64,000 nucleotides of DNA from Brachycybe producta (taxonomy: Eukaryota; Arthropoda; Diplopoda; Playtdesmida; Andrognathidae), in NCBI GenBank assembly GCA_036925085.1, contig JAUPFP010000026.1, positions 2,025,001 to 2,089,000 on the forward strand, read 5' to 3'. The position numbers were made by a program, and so were the translations under genes. Positions 43,173 through 55,267 of this stretch are shown here, one piece after another. The first letter of the stretch is position 1; each line of letters opens with the position of its first letter. Below the pieces are notes generated by a model. It worked only from the letters and a program-made list of their open reading frames with translations. It made no database searches and was not told the origin of the DNA.

Positions 43173-45537
43173 AAAAGAAGATGTTGAAGAGAGACCACAA
43201 GAAGAGGAGTTGCCGAAACCTGAAGAAGTGGACGTCAAGGTTTGACGGGACCGGATAACGAGAGAATCTATTGGGATGGCTGCGGTCAACCATGCGGGGA
43301 TGTCTCCAGGTCTGGGTAGCCCGTGCCAAAACGCCGACAAAGAAGAGGAATCGACAACACCTGAGCAGAGCTGTGCTGCGGTACAACTAAAGGACTCTCC
43401 GACGCATAAAGCAGACTTTGGAGATGGGATCCAAATCCGTTTTATCTATGAAGATGGGAGCCGGCGGAAACCACTGCAAAGTGGGACCTCTACGTCGTTT
43501 GCAAAAACAAACGACGCCAAGATGTCCAACAAAGCAGAACAGTGTGTGGCGAAAAAGGGAGTAACCACACCTGTTAAAACTCAAGCAGAGCAAGTAGTAG
43601 TCTCGAAAGAGGCTACTCTTGTTAAAAACAAAGCAGAACAGTGTGTGGCGAAAAAGGGAGTAACCACACCTGTTAAGACTAAAGAAGAACAAGTAGTAGT
43701 CTCAAAAGGAGCTACTCTTGTTAAAACCCAAGAAGAACAGTGTGTAGTGAAAACGAAAGTAGCTACTCCTGTTATTAAGCAGGGGCAGACTGTGGGGAAA
43801 ACCAAAGAAGTACCCACACCTGCTCAAAAATCTAAAGCAGAACATGGAGTAGTGAAAGAGGGAGTAGCTACACCTGTTAAGGGTTCAACTGAAGAGTCTA
43901 GTCTTCTCTACCGGTTGCAAAACCCGTGTTGTATGCAAACAATTCGAGATGTTTGGACCAAGTTGACTGAGACAGTCACGCCTCGTGAACTTCAAGTTCA
44001 AAATCAAGACGAGCAGATGGCACCTAAAGTTTGTGTGAACTTTGGAGGTCGTGAGTTAGAAATGACTGCTGACAGTGGCGCCGAAACATCTGTCATCAGC
44101 GAGTCATTAATGAAAGACATGAAGCTCATTGTGGATCCACTTCCATTCTCGCCAAATCTGACTGGCGCCGGAGGTAGCCCACTGAACATCATGGGACAAG
44201 TTATCGTGCCGATTCAAGTCGCCGAGAAGCTTGTCAAAGGAAAACTGATTGTCATCAAAGGACGACATGAGGCCTTGCTGGGGAACGACCTCGGAAAAGA
44301 TCTCAACCTTTGCTTGGACATGAACAACAAGAAAGTCTACTTCGGAGAGGAACTGTTGCCGGACACTGTCCAAAAGCAGCAACAAGCAGAAGATTTCATT
44401 AGAAATCTTAGAAATCAAGAGGAAGAGGATCTACAAGAGAAACTCCTGAAGAAGGGGCCAGCAAAACTACGCCTGGTCCAGAATCTAATGTTGGATCCAA
44501 AGAAAGCTGCAATCGTCGAGGTCAATGCTCCTGATGATCTACAAGAAGGTAGTCTCCAGTTCATCGACTCGTGTGAAAGCACGCTCCAGCAGAGAGGAAT
44601 CAAAGTTTCTCCTGGGATCATTGAAGGAAGAGGAAAGTCTATCCTTCAAATCCAAATCTTCAATCCATCTGGAGAGGTTATTCACCTCGGAGCCAGAGAA
44701 ACGATCGCAGAGATCGAGGACGTCGTCACAGCTCTTGATGTGCCTGTGGGCCCCTCGATTTACAAAATTGAAGCTCAAAGTGACCAAGTGAGATTCAAAG
44801 AATATGTCGAATTTCAAGACAGTCTTAATGTCAATCCGAATCGTCCAAGAGAAGAAAAAATGGCGATTCAGAAGCTTCTCGGAGAATTCAGGGACATTTT
44901 TGCCTTCAAGACCTCCGACTTGAAAGAGACAAACTTAACGAAACACGTGATTGACACGGGTGCAAACCCGCCGGTTCGAGAACCGCTCCGGCGTACTTCA
45001 CCTGCTCAGAGAGAGATCATCAAGTCGACACTACGTGATATGTTGGACGCCGGCATTGTAAGCCCATCCAAGATTCTGTACGCAAGTCCGGTGGTGATTG
45101 TCAAGAAGAAGAATGGTCAGCATCGATTTTGCGTCGATTATCGCAAACTGAATGCTCAAACCAAATCCGACCAATATCCGTTACCACGGATCGATGACGC
45201 TTTCGATTCTCTTTCTGGAGCCACGATCTTTGCAACCTTGGATTTAATATCAGGTTATTGGCAATTTCCGGTGGAAGAAAGAGATCGAGAAAAAACGGCT
45301 TTTGTATGCACCAATGGCCTCTACGAATTTAACAGAATGCCGTTTGGTCTAATGAATGCACCTGCAACGATGCAGCGTGCTTTGGATTTGTTACTGGCAG
45401 GCCACAAATGGGAGACCTGCCTGGTCTATTTAGATGACATCGTCATCTTTGCGAAGGACTTCGAAGAATTCATGAAGAGATTGAGAAATATCTTGGTGCT
45501 CATCCAGAATGCCAATTTAAATTGGCATTCTGGATGA
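43132..45537 (+). pseudogene. pol: Element B Pol: repeats, protease, RT (broken)
   Basis: The -1 frame from the slip site meets a TGA at 43243-43245 (element A has CGA) and is then open from 43276. It contains the AEQCVAKKGVTTPVK-type peptide repeats (about 43519-43885), the protease site TADSGAETSV, and continues without a frameshift into RT (QHRFCVDYRKLN, YLDDIVIFAK). It stops at TGA 45535-45537 inside a 54-bp palindrome. This copy shows that PR and RT share one frame in the family. Confidence 0.92.
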
Positions 45538-45545
45538 GCACCAAG
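45492..45545. repeat. Perfect 54-bp palindrome inside RT
   Basis: The 27-nt left arm (cttggtgctcatccagaatg onwards) is followed immediately by its exact reverse complement. Element A has ordinary RT sequence here. The net effect is +21 nt, in frame, with one TGA. Confidence 0.95.
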
Positions 45546-47481
45546 TCAACCAAGTAAATGTTTCTTTGGAGAAGACGAGATCAACTACCTTGGCCACAAG
45601 ATTAGTGCCCTTGGTATTCGACCTGATGAAGAGAAAGTGCAGACGATTCAAGGATTTCCTGCACCGAAAAACGTGACTGACGTCAGAAGCTTCCTTGGAA
45701 TGACCGGCTACTACAACCGTTTCATTGAGAACTACTCCAAGATCGCCAAACCAATGCAAGCCCTAGTCAAAAAGGACCTGGACTTCAAATGGGATGACGA
45801 CTGCGAGGTCGCTTTTGATAGTCTGAAGAAGGCTCTTTGCTCCGCTCCGATTCTAACTTTGTATGATCCGGAGGCAGAAATTGCCTTGCACACTGATGCT
45901 TGTGATTACCAGATTGGCGTCATAATTTATCAGTATGCGAAAAATGAAAGGAAACCTGGAGTTCTAGGTTACTACAGCCGAAAACTCCAGGGAGCAGAAT
46001 GAAACTACGGAATGACTGAAAAAGAATGTCTTGCAATCGTTTATGGCATAGAAAAAGCCAGACCATATGTTTTCAACCGAAAATTCAGAGTATTTACCGA
46101 TCATAAGGCCCTGTGTTATTTAAAAACAGCACAGAATCTAGATGGCCGATTGGGTAAATGGCAGATGAAACTACAGACATATGATTATGAAGTAGTTTAC
46201 AAGAAAGGTAAAACGCACGTAGATGCCGATTGTGTCTCACGTTACGAGAGCAACATTCCTGCTAATTGGAAGCAGAAGAATGGAGAGATGGAAGCTCTCG
46301 AAGATCTTCACATCTTTACTGTCTACAACGATTTCCAGTAGGAACGGGAGCAATCCCTTGATGAAGAACTTCTCCTCATCAAAGAATTACTCCAGAAAGA
46401 TCGACTGCATTCCTATCACAAGAAATTTGCGATAGTGGATGGTGTTTTGTACCACCTTAAGTACGAAGACACCGTGCCAGTACTAACGTGTACTGTGCCC
46501 CGACAATTGAGGATTGGTATTCTCGAGATGCTCCATGATGTGCCTGAGGCCGGACATTTCAGATTCACCAAAACAATGAAGAGAATCCAGAAGCGATTCT
46601 ACTGGAAAACAATGAAAGCAGAGGTCGCCGACTATGTCAGGTCGTGCCACATCTGTCAGAGAACCAAACTGTCGCACCAAAAAGTACCTGGATTGCTTCA
46701 GCCAATCATTGTGGGAAAACCGACAGAGTGTTGGGGGATGGATTATGTTGGTCCTCTTCCGAAGTCAATCGGAGGAGTTCAACATATCTTGATTGCAGTG
46801 GACTACGCGACGAAGTATTGCATCGCCAAAGCAGTGGCAAGAGCAACCGCTCAGGCAGCAATTGCCTTCATCAAGGACAAGATTGTAAATGAGTTTGGAG
46901 TTCCTCAGAAGATCATCACTGATCGAGGACCCCAATTGTTGAGTAACGAAACTCAAGCATTTTTCAAGACCTATGCAATCCAGCATGCAGCCACGACAGC
47001 CTATCATCCTCAAGCTGATGGGTTGACAGAAAGAACGAACCATACGGTCATGGAAGTGGTGAAACGTCACTTGGATGTCCTTCAGCAGCAGGCTGACTGG
47101 AAAAAGAAATTAGGTGATGCAGTTATGGCCTACAATCTTGTAGAGCATAACTCAACGAAATTTTTGCCATATCGATTGATGTTCGGGCGCGAGCCCAGGA
47201 CCACGTTGGATAACATGATGCCACGCTCTCCTATCGTGCCACCGCCCGTAACAGATGAAGCAGAGCAGTCCGATCCAGCTTTGGATACTGCTAAGAGGAA
47301 TATCGAAGCTGCCCAGGAGGTGCAGAAAAGAAAGTACGACGAAAAGCATCGTACGATTCCGGATTACAAGCCGGGTCAGAAAGTATTGATAAGAGAGCAT
47401 GTGCCAAAGCCAGGAATGGCTCAGAAACTCATCTGGACATACAAGGAACCCTGCCTTGTCACCAAAAAGATAACCGATTAA
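45538..47481 (+). pseudogene. pol: Element B Pol: RT end, RNase H, integrase (broken)
   Basis: Same frame as the upstream part, interrupted by TGA 46000-46002 (CGA in A), TAG 46339-46341 (TGG in A) and TAA 47479-47481. It contains RNase H HTDACDYQIG, the integrase zinc finger SCHICQRTK and the DDE region (GMDYVGP, ITDRGPQL, LTERTNH). Near the second and third catalytic residues it has Leu and Thr where A has Phe and Ala. Confidence 0.92.
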
Positions 47482-48276
47482 GTCTACGAGATCGAGTACG
47501 TTACTCGATCCGGTCTGACTATGAGAGACACCGTCAATGTTCAGCAGATGAGACCCTACTACGAGGCCAATTATCTGAGGGCTCCTCAAATGAACTTAAC
47601 TGACGACATCGAAGAAGTTGCCAGCGCCAAGGAAGAGTCCGACGCTGATGAAGAAATTATCAACGAAGCAGACGACAACTTACCTGTTGAGAGTACTTCA
47701 GAAGTTTGTCGTAAAGAAGAAGTTATCCCCGATGCCAGCCAAGAAACTCATCTGGAAACTTCTGAAAGAGAAGAAGAGGAGATTCCAGAGATACCAGTGG
47801 AACAACCTAAAAGAAAACGCGGGAGACCGAGGAAAACTGCCCCTAAAGAGACAGTTCAATTGGATTCCCGTGTGCAAACACGTGGTGGGACTAAGAAAAA
47901 TTATGCAGATGCTAATTTACCACCAAGATGGGAGAAATTTGGTCTTAAAACAACCAAATTAAACCCAGAAACTCAAAGAAAGACACCAAACGACGAAGAA
48001 ATTCAAATTTACCGCATTTCGCAGCGCCGTCTGGTGGGAGAAATAAAGGAAAAAGAGAAAAAAGAGAAACCGGATGTTGTCATTAGCTCCACCTCTTTGC
48101 CGGAACTAAGACTTGGCAACCCCTTAGAACCACGTGGGGAAGCATCCACCATCTTTGATGCCACTTTCAAATCTGTTTTGACACGTGAAAGTCGTCAAAA
48201 GTTTTCCAAAAGAATTGTACGAATTTCTAAACTGTCAAGTGATCAAAAGTTTATTTCTACCAAGGAAATGCAATGA
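47482..48276 (+). CDS. pol: Element B Pol C-terminal tail with AT-hook
   Basis: Same frame, open to TGA 48274-48276. It begins with the end of the integrase (YEIEYVTRSGLTMRDTVNVQ), then an acidic region and KRKRGRPRK (AT-hook). Where element A has TAA, B reads through EKPDVVISSTSLPELRLGNP LEPRGE and ends STKEMQ. As in A, the following ORF3 is in the same frame. Confidence 0.85.
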   Translation, partial: VYEIEYVTRSGLTMRDTVNVQQMRPYYEANYLRAPQMNLTDDIEEVASAKEESDADEEIINEADDNLPVESTSEVCRKEEVIPDASQETHLETSEREEEEIPEIPVEQPKRKRGRPRKTAPKETVQLDSRVQTRGGTKKNYADANLPPRWEKFGLKTTKLNPETQRKTPNDEEIQIYRISQRRLVGEIKEKEKKEKPDVVISSTSLPELRLGNPLEPRGEASTIFDATFKSVLTRESRQKFSKRIVRISKLSSDQKFISTKEMQ

Positions 48277-48960
48277 TCATCTGAAGAAGAAGAATCGAAC
48301 AGCAGCGAGGCTATGGACCTTTCAGTCTTCTGTAATGAAGACCCCATAATCTTCGGAGATGAAGAGAAAGAAGAAACAAAGAATGGAGACACCGCCATTG
48401 CAGAGAAGCCTTCTGGCAGCAATGCCCGGTCGACCCAGAAAAATGAACCGGATTCAGGCAACTCTTTCAAGAAATGTAAGAGCCCCGAATCAGGAGGGGA
48501 AGATGCCAAAGAAGACGATGCCAAGGACAAGGAAAATCTTCCCGGCAGCAATGCCGCATCGTCAGCATCTCAACAGAGAGAGGACTCCAGTGAAAGAAAG
48601 ATCCTGGACATAGAAAACGAGTTCTACGATATCCTCTCACAAATGAACGCATCGACATCGAGACCTAGCGATTCCGAGATGGAAGACCGGATCGCAAGAC
48701 GGCAAAGCCAGGAGGCTTGGAGGGAAGCATCACCCGAGGGTCCTGTAATTATGATCCCGACCACCTTCACCGAGGAAGACATCCGCCGGGATCAAGAGAC
48801 TTCGCCGCCTCGACCAGCCATGGGCGTCCTGCAGTCAAGAAGGAGAAGACGTCGCCACCGACCCAGCACTAACCGAGCCCGGAACGAGTCCCGAGTCGCC
48901 AGGTGTTGGCAACCCGTAAGTCCTGAGACGTCCGAGGGAACAGAATCGTCGCCGGACTAG
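48277..48960 (+). CDS. Element B ORF3, unknown protein in frame with Pol
   Basis: Open in the pol frame right after the TGA at 48274. The first ATG is at 48313 (216 codons). It is rich in Ser, Glu, Asp and Arg, with a C-terminal arginine cluster (SRRRRRRHRPS). It shares AEKPSGSNA and DSGNSFKKCKSPES with element A ORF3 but is much shorter. No known domain was recognised. Confidence 0.72.
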   Translation, partial: SSEEEESNSSEAMDLSVFCNEDPIIFGDEEKEETKNGDTAIAEKPSGSNARSTQKNEPDSGNSFKKCKSPESGGEDAKEDDAKDKENLPGSNAASSASQQREDSSERKILDIENEFYDILSQMNASTSRPSDSEMEDRIARRQSQEAWREASPEGPVIMIPTTFTEEDIRRDQETSPPRPAMGVLQSRRRRRRHRPSTNRARNESRVARCWQPVSPETSEGTESSPD

Positions 48961-49187
48961 TAGCGCGATTTATTTCATAAATTTCTAATTGTATAAAGTA
49001 ATTTGTTCTTTTTCGTTTTTTTCAGAAATTTTGTATTTTCCAAAATCTGTATAAGTCGATTTTGTTTTATTTGATATTTTCGTATACCTGTGATACCCCT
49101 GGGTCTCCGTGTTTAGATCCAGTCGGGGAGGGGGATTTTCAAGAAAATTCTTGAGAAGTAGGGTACTTCCCGCTTAGTCAGGGGGAG

Positions 49188-50105
49188 TGAGACGTTTTGG
49201 GGCCCGCCGCTATTTTATTAATTTAGCGCCGTTTTGTTTTGGGTTTCTTTAATTTTGTAGACACCATGTATTTTGTAGCTTCTGGGCCACTCGGTACTAA
49301 TAGGTACCGATTGACCCAGATTCTATTTTTAGCTTGACCTTATCGTTCTCCCCTCTTTACCATTGTATTATCCTTCCACATGAGTGGATTCTTATCATTT
49401 TAATTTGAAGTTGTTTACAGTTTTCTTTCCCCCTTTTTAATTAAAAGGGTGACGTGTCTAATATTTTGGTGACCACTGGTCAATCACTTTTGATTGGCCA
49501 GTTTGGTTTTTACTTTTGTTTTTGCCCAATCAGGGGCTACTGAGAAAGTGTTCTCAGTATCCTCTTTTTGGGTATAAATTGGCCGTGTTTTTGTATGTAA
49601 GGAGACTCTTTTTAAACACTGAACCTATGCCCAATTTTGGCTAGGTTCTTTTCTTTTCTTTTCTTCTATTAATATTTTCAAGTGATATTTTTCTAAGTGT
49701 TGTGTGCTTAAACCAGTTCGATTCGTTTAATGTTATATCTACGAAATAAACAACGATTTTATATTTAACTCAAAAAGTGGTGTTTAATTGTTTTTGACTG
49801 AAATTCCGCGGTTGTGCATTTCATCATTGCAGCTCTTCACCTTTTTGGATACTTCGATGACCCAACAGGTGCAAACCTGCAACGCAAGAGAGTGAGTATA
49901 TTTTGCACGATTCTTACGGACGAAAGTCCGAGAGATACAGAGATTAAAGATCCTCAAGACTGTGAAGTCTTTTGCCAGAGACTAGTGAGGACACAAAATA
50001 GACGTTATATTGGTCTAGTCCTCCCGGGCCAGTAGAATTAGTGACCTAGCCACTCACTATCAACCTAAAAGAGCAGATTCTACTAGAGGAAAAAGGTCCG
50101 TCACA
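49188..50105 (+). repeat. Element B 3' LTR
   Basis: 918 bp, preceded by a purine tract (tcagggggag). Relative to the 5' LTR it lacks about 11 nt near 49915 and 26 nt near 50062 and has 4 extra near 49893. The TATA region reads TATAAATTGG instead of TATAAAAAGG. Confidence 0.92.
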
Positions 50106-50375
50106 ATAGAACCAGGGTTTGAACCCTACGGGTGGGGGCCCTGGCCAAAAGTTTGATCTTCCATTTTAACATAAAATGAGCTAGATTACCACGTTGATTA
50201 GGAAGTTGCAATTTTACATCAAAATGTACACAGATATGTGTATTAATTTTGATGACATTCTGTGCAAAAGGTATGGTGATTTGACACGGAATAACCCACT
50301 AAAGACTAAATACCCCATTTTTTTACTCAACCTTTTCATTCAGGGCTTTTTGTTTGATTTGCATTTTGCACTGGA

Positions 50376-50517
50376 ACCATAAGGAATGGTCTGCATGGAT
50401 AAAGTTACGCCACTGTTAATTTAAAGGTAAAAAAGTAACTTACATTTCAAATTAAAAATGGCTTTCACTTGCAACAAAATATTTTTTTTCATTACACACG
50501 TATTCGACTTGTTCCAG
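50376..50517 (-). pseudogene. Partial duplicate of a kinase exon and its intron
   Basis: This closely repeats 50864-50993: the 3' part of the kinase exon, its donor (gtaagttactttt) and about 50 bp of intron. It has small indels that break the frame (the exon part reads NEKKYFVASES.. or CVMKKNILLQV in different frames) and no acceptor or upstream half. Confidence 0.85.
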
Positions 50518-50675
50518 TCACACAGATGCTTCTGCCCCTCTTGAGCTGCTGCAAGCTTCTTGCAGGCATGCTCTCCAATGGTATTCTGGTCAGGAATGCC
50601 ACGGATCGTACCGTCAGAAATGAGATTATCAATCCTCATCCTGGGTTCACAACTAAAAAACAGCTCATAAGGGCA

Positions 50676-50860
50676 CTTGTCCAAAAGACACATCCCCATA
50701 AGCCATTTGCCCTAATGACAACTGCCCTAAATTGATGATTGCCCTAAATCCACGTGCCTTAATTAAAGCGATGTTTGCCCTAAAACTATTTGCCCTAATG
50801 GGTTGTTTACCCTAAACCCATTTGTTCTAAAGGGACAATTGCCCTAAAACCACTTGCCAG
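50676..50860. repeat. Degenerate block of the 'gccctaaa' minisatellite
   Basis: About six variant units (cataagccatttgccctaat, cttgccctaaa, gggacaattgccctaaaac) as in 12140-13545, lying exactly between the two copies of the kinase exon segment. Confidence 0.8.
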
Positions 50861-50923
50861 AACGAATGGTCTCTGTGGATAAAGTTATGCCATTGTTAAT
50901 TTAAAGGTAAAAAAGTAACTTAC

Positions 50924-51092
50924 ATTTCAATCAAAAATGGATGTTTCACTTGCAACAAAATATTTTTTTCATTGCACACGTGTTCCACTTGTTTTAATCG
51001 GATGACATCAACAATGGCCAATATCTTCATGGCAAAGTATTCTGCCGTCTGCACATGCCTACACAAAACGACTCGACCAAATGTACCTGTGC
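50924..51092 (-). CDS. PRKX: PRKX-type kinase exon (Gly-loop, catalytic Lys)
   Basis: The acceptor is tttttttcag and the donor AT|GTAAGT; 169 nt. It encodes TGTFGRVVLCRHVQTAEYFA and MKILAIVDVIRLKQVEHVCN EKNILLQVKHPFLIE. The glycine loop G-T-G-T-F-G-R-V is completed across the junction with exon 1. The ATP-anchoring Lys (FAMKIL) and the alpha-C Glu (NEKNIL) are present. Confidence 0.95.
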
Positions 51093-51254
51093 CTGAAAAA
51101 AAAATGTGGCTGTTAATTTGTCATAATGTCAACTGTCACTGTATTTCAATAATCAGATAAACTCAGTGCTGGGATATTGTGCTTTGGTTGCAACGTGGTG
51201 TAATTGTTTGTATGATAGGGTATGCTGCACTCCTTTTGGCAGGAATATAGACAT

Positions 51255-51413
51255 TTTCACTAAAAACACTTCCCCTATGGACACTTGCCTTAAAGCCATT
51301 TGCCCTAAAGGGACATTTGCCCTAAATCTACTTGCCCTAAAGGGACATTTGCCCTAAAGGGACATTTGCCCTAAAGACACTTGCCCTAAAGGGACATTTG
51401 ACCCAAAACCATG
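51255..51413. repeat. Block of the 'gccctaaagggacatttg' minisatellite
   Basis: About five units in the same orientation as the large array at 12140, within the first kinase intron. Confidence 0.88.
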
Positions 51414-51432
51414 TTTTCTTCTTTCGTTTTAT

Positions 51433-52380
51433 ACAAGTTATTGTTGTGACACCCTGTAGAAACAGAAGGCGAAACACTCAAGTCAAAAATTTAGTCTTCA
51501 CAGCATGGCACCCCTTGGTGCACAGATGTTCGGACTTGGGTGGCCCGAATTCTAGAGAATTCGTGGAACCAAGTCCGACCGTGAGAAAATTGGAAATAAG
51601 TCCCAAAAATATTTTTTCTTTATGATTTAGTATCCCCGGCCCAGGGCAATGATTGGTCCAGTTGGTCAATCATTAAGCCCTGAGGTGACAGTTGCCACTC
51701 CCAGGAGACTGGACAAGTGAGTCTGAGACTTGAGTGTGAAGACAGTCAGTCTTGAGAGTTCAAAGAGTGAACTTGAACAGTCAGAGTTTAGACACTGAGT
51801 AACAGAGTCAGAGTCTAGAGTTGAGACAAGTAAGTCTTGTAACACAGAGTGTAGAGTTAAGCCTGACTTAGAGTGAAATTAATGTAAAGAGTGTTATCAA
51901 TAATGTAATAACAAAGAGCTAGTAAAGAGACATTATAATACCTGTGTAAGTGTTGTGTATTTGAACTATATTGGGTTTCTGTACTCCTAAAATAGAGGAG
52001 TATCCAGCAGAAGGCACTCAGGCACAGCCTGAGTCCCTCTGCCTGGAGCCTCCAGCAATCCAACGAAAAGGACTAGAGTTACTTCGGCATCGTCACGCCC
52101 TATATCCAAAGATCTCTAGGAAAGACGGTCTTTTTGTGGGTCGTACCAGGCAAGGCAAGTAAATGTCGCGCCCGGTGAACCCAACCTCCAGAGGTTCAAC
52201 ATCAGTAGAGGCTGGCCCGCAGCAGTCGACAACAGAGTCGACCCCGGCACCACCGATTCATCAGAGGGAACAACGTCGTCAACAACGAAGTTCCTCACGA
52301 GTCGGTAAAGATGGTGTCAAAGGAGGGCCAGCCACGTCACATTGTCTTTCGGTGGAGTATGTTAAATAGGTTCTGCGCAC
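51433..52380 (+). mobile_element. Possible LTR/leader and gag start of another retroelement
   Basis: It begins near TGTGACACCCTGTAG, which resembles LTR family E read inversely (TGTAACACCC). It is followed by repeated 'gagtc' phrases and a short open frame at 52163-52369 (ATGTCGCGCC...) of Arg/Gln-rich composition. No matching second LTR or clear PBS was found. Confidence 0.3.
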
Positions 52381-52423
52381 CACAGACGAGCAATAAACGC
52401 CAAATAACATAAAACTACACTAC

Positions 52424-52645
52424 CAATTAGGGCAAATGTCCCTTTAGGGCAAATGGTTTTAGAGCTAATGTCCCTATAGGGCAAATGGTTTTAGGGCAAG
52501 TGTCCATGAGGCAACTGTCCCTTTAGGGCAAATGGCTTTAGGACAACTGGCTTTAGGACAACTGTCCCTTTAGGGCAAATGGCTTTAGGACAAGTGTCCG
52601 TATGGCAAGGGTCTTTAGGGCAAATGTCCCACATCAGTTTTGTCT
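52424..52645. repeat. Inverted block of the minisatellite
   Basis: Units read 'agggcaaatgtccctttagg' on the plus strand, i.e. the reverse complement of the array at 12140. Confidence 0.88.
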
Positions 52646-52649
52646 GTCG

Positions 52650-53794
52650 CTCATCCATCCGTAACCCCTCAAGGGTAGACTTTCCAACTACCATCGTGGC
52701 ATATCCAAAAGGTCGCCACAATACTAATTTCATTTTTGTAAAACTGAAACCATGGCTCATTCCATGATATAATCATGATTCATTAAACACTTTTTGAAAA
52801 AAACATCAATATATGGCCCTTTTACCTTATTCACACAGCGTGATGCTATTTACTATATTGTTGAGTCATTATACGTTATTAACCTGAAAATTTATTTTTA
52901 AATTGTCGGTCTTCTCACAGTTTCATATTTTTGGGCTGTAAATAGAAAACTTTTTTTAAAACTTTTTTGCTTTATTGGGGTTTCTACAAAATATTTTTTC
53001 ATATTCACGGAATTTTCTAGTTAATTTGGTTTCAGGGAGAAAAATTAATAGTTGGTTCTTCTAAATATAGTCACTTTTAAAGTTTCTTAAAATGTTTTCA
53101 AGAGTACTAAAACCCATTTCTTATTTAAAACAATTTATTAATTTTAAAATTATATAAAGAAGTGGCTGACGTGACGTTTTCATTGCATTCGCAATCATCT
53201 TCAGAGCCAAAAAAGATTTAAAATACATATTTTTAGGCAGAGAAATATTAGTTACTTTTGGTAATAGCAAAAGCTATCTATCAGAAATTGCACAGTAAAG
53301 TAGGGCTATAGTAAGCTTTACTTCACTGTGTAATTTCAGTTCATGCGACCATTAAGATTAACTGAATGTCTTAATAATTACAAAAGTTCAACGACAATTT
53401 TTTTCTAATTTTCTCTTTCTCTCTGCTTTTATTTTTACGTTCTGATGAGTGAAGTGAATTCAAGAAAATTCAATTTCGCTCCATTTTTAACAATTCTTTT
53501 GTTTTACATAAATTCTCAGACATTGAATATAAAATACCCCGATATTTCATGTTGTGGCGAGAACACTAAAATTAAAAACAAAAAAACAATTCGCAAACTA
53601 TTTTTGGCTTTAGTATTTATTCAGAAAAATTTCAGATTTGTATTATTTATCGTTTATTTATTCTATTATCAAACGACTTGCTTTGGAAAGTACCCGGTAC
53701 ACATAACCACAGGTTGCGTTTTCTCCACAACAATTGTAAAAAACATTGTAAACATTGTAAAGAAAATGTAAAAGAGAGTCTGTTATTTTACCTT
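52650..53794. other. First kinase intron, nothing recognised
   Basis: AT-rich sequence with no exon or named repeat recognised. Confidence 0.4.
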
Positions 53795-54071
53795 AGTCAG
53801 ACCTTATATTAGAATATTGTTCCCCAATTTTGGAGTCCATTTAGAAGTAACTTAAAGCACGAAATAGAAACGGTACAGTGTAGTAGGGCTGCAAGATTTG
53901 TGAAAGGAAGATATGTGTATACTAACAGTGTATCTTCTATGCTTCAGGAACCAAAATGGGAGAATCATTAGCAGGCCGAAGAAATGACCAAAGCCTTGCC
54001 CTTTTTGGACGTTTACTGGGACATGATAATATTGCCCTACTTAATGACTTACTGAATACACATCCTCGTAA

Positions 54072-54450
54072 GGGTAGGTTTATACTCCAAACTTTGCTAA
54101 AATTTGCAAGCTTTGAAGTTCTGTAAAATTAGCTCTCCAAAGCTTAGCTTGTTCACACATACATGTGGCCTTGCAAAGTTTACCCAATTTTATGACCTTT
54201 ATATCCTATAAAACAGATACACAAAACAATAGAACCCTTCCCCTTCTGAAAGAAAAAAGGTGTGACTTATTCACCCCTTTTGTCTATGCGTTTCCTGATT
54301 GGTGCTTTGAGTTGCTAAGCTTTGAAAAGTTGAACAATTTCAAAGCTAGCTTCATGCTCTGGCGAAGGCAAAAACCTGAAGCTCTGACGTCATTTTTGAA
54401 GCTTCGCAGGCTGCTTTGCCGCTTAGCAAGGTAGTATAAACCAACCCTAA
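54072..54450. mobile_element. MITE with GGTTTATACT inverted ends
   Basis: The left end is AAGGGTAGGTTTATACT; the right end read inversely is TTAGGGTTGGTTTATACT. It is inserted in LINE-B (contiguous at 17928). An older truncated copy is at about 3588-3900. Confidence 0.75.
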
Positions 54451-54498
54451 GGGAAGACACGGGCATTCAAAGACTTTCAAAGAATTAATGGCTAGAAC

Positions 54499-55267
54499 CA
54501 GGGTGGCAGTGATTTAAATCATGATTTAAATTGTGATTTAAATCAATTGATTTTTTTTTAAATAAATCAAATAATTTTTTTAAAAAAAATATTCATATTT
54601 ATTTAAACATTAAAATTATACAATAAAAAGAAAACAGTTCCCAGCATTTTTCTTTATGTTTATAAAAATAAAGTCGGGTGGTAGTCCTTTTGTTAATGCA
54701 TTATTTTTGGGAAGATATGCTTGAGGAAGTGTCCCCAAATGACTGGTGGAAATCATTATAGGGACACATTGATATAAATAGCAATAGTAATCTATTTCAG
54801 AGCCTCAGAGGTAAACTGTGTTAAGTCACCAAACCTATAAAACTTGACAATCTGTTTAAAAACACGAATTTTATATTGTATAAAGATGTAAAAAATCGTG
54901 TGTTTGTTTAAAAAAAAGTGACAACACAGTTTACCTCTGAGACACTGATTTGCTCTGGGAACTGAAAAGGCTGCAAAGCTCGTGTTTATGTTCAGAATGT
55001 GAAATTAAAAGTGCTTGAAACTTATTATTTTCAAATTTGAATGTTTCTTAACATTTTTTTTATTTTGCAATTATTTTACTAAATACTTAACAATTAACAA
55101 TGTTATTACTCATTTTTACAGACATCATCATAAAATAAAATTAATATATCATATAAATGAAAAAAAAAATCAAAAAAATCTGATTTAAATTAAAAAAATC
55201 TGATTTAAATAAAAAAAATCGATTTATTTGATTTTTTTTTAAAAAATCAAAAAAATCAGCCACCCTG
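54499..55267. mobile_element. hAT-like MITE, CAGGGTGGC ends, 8-bp duplication
   Basis: CAGGGTGGC...GCCACCCTG, flanked by identical GCTAGAAC (54491-54498, 55268-55275). Inside are 'gatttaaatc' repeats at both ends and an inner inverted repeat (cagaggtaaactgtgtt, near 54805 and 54925). Non-coding. Confidence 0.88.

Larger units (their letters stand above)
40605..50105 (+). mobile_element. Element B: Ty3/Gypsy LTR retrotransposon, defective
   Basis: 9,501 bp flanked by the 4-bp duplication ATAG (40601-40604, 50106-50109), antisense in the kinase intron between the exons at 38168 and 50924. The gene order is as in element A. Gag is intact. The pol frame carries in-frame stops at 43243, 45535, 46000, 46339, 47479 and 48274 but no frameshift. 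The LTRs differ in length (951 and 918 bp) and at ten or more positions, so the insertion is older than A. Confidence 0.95.
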
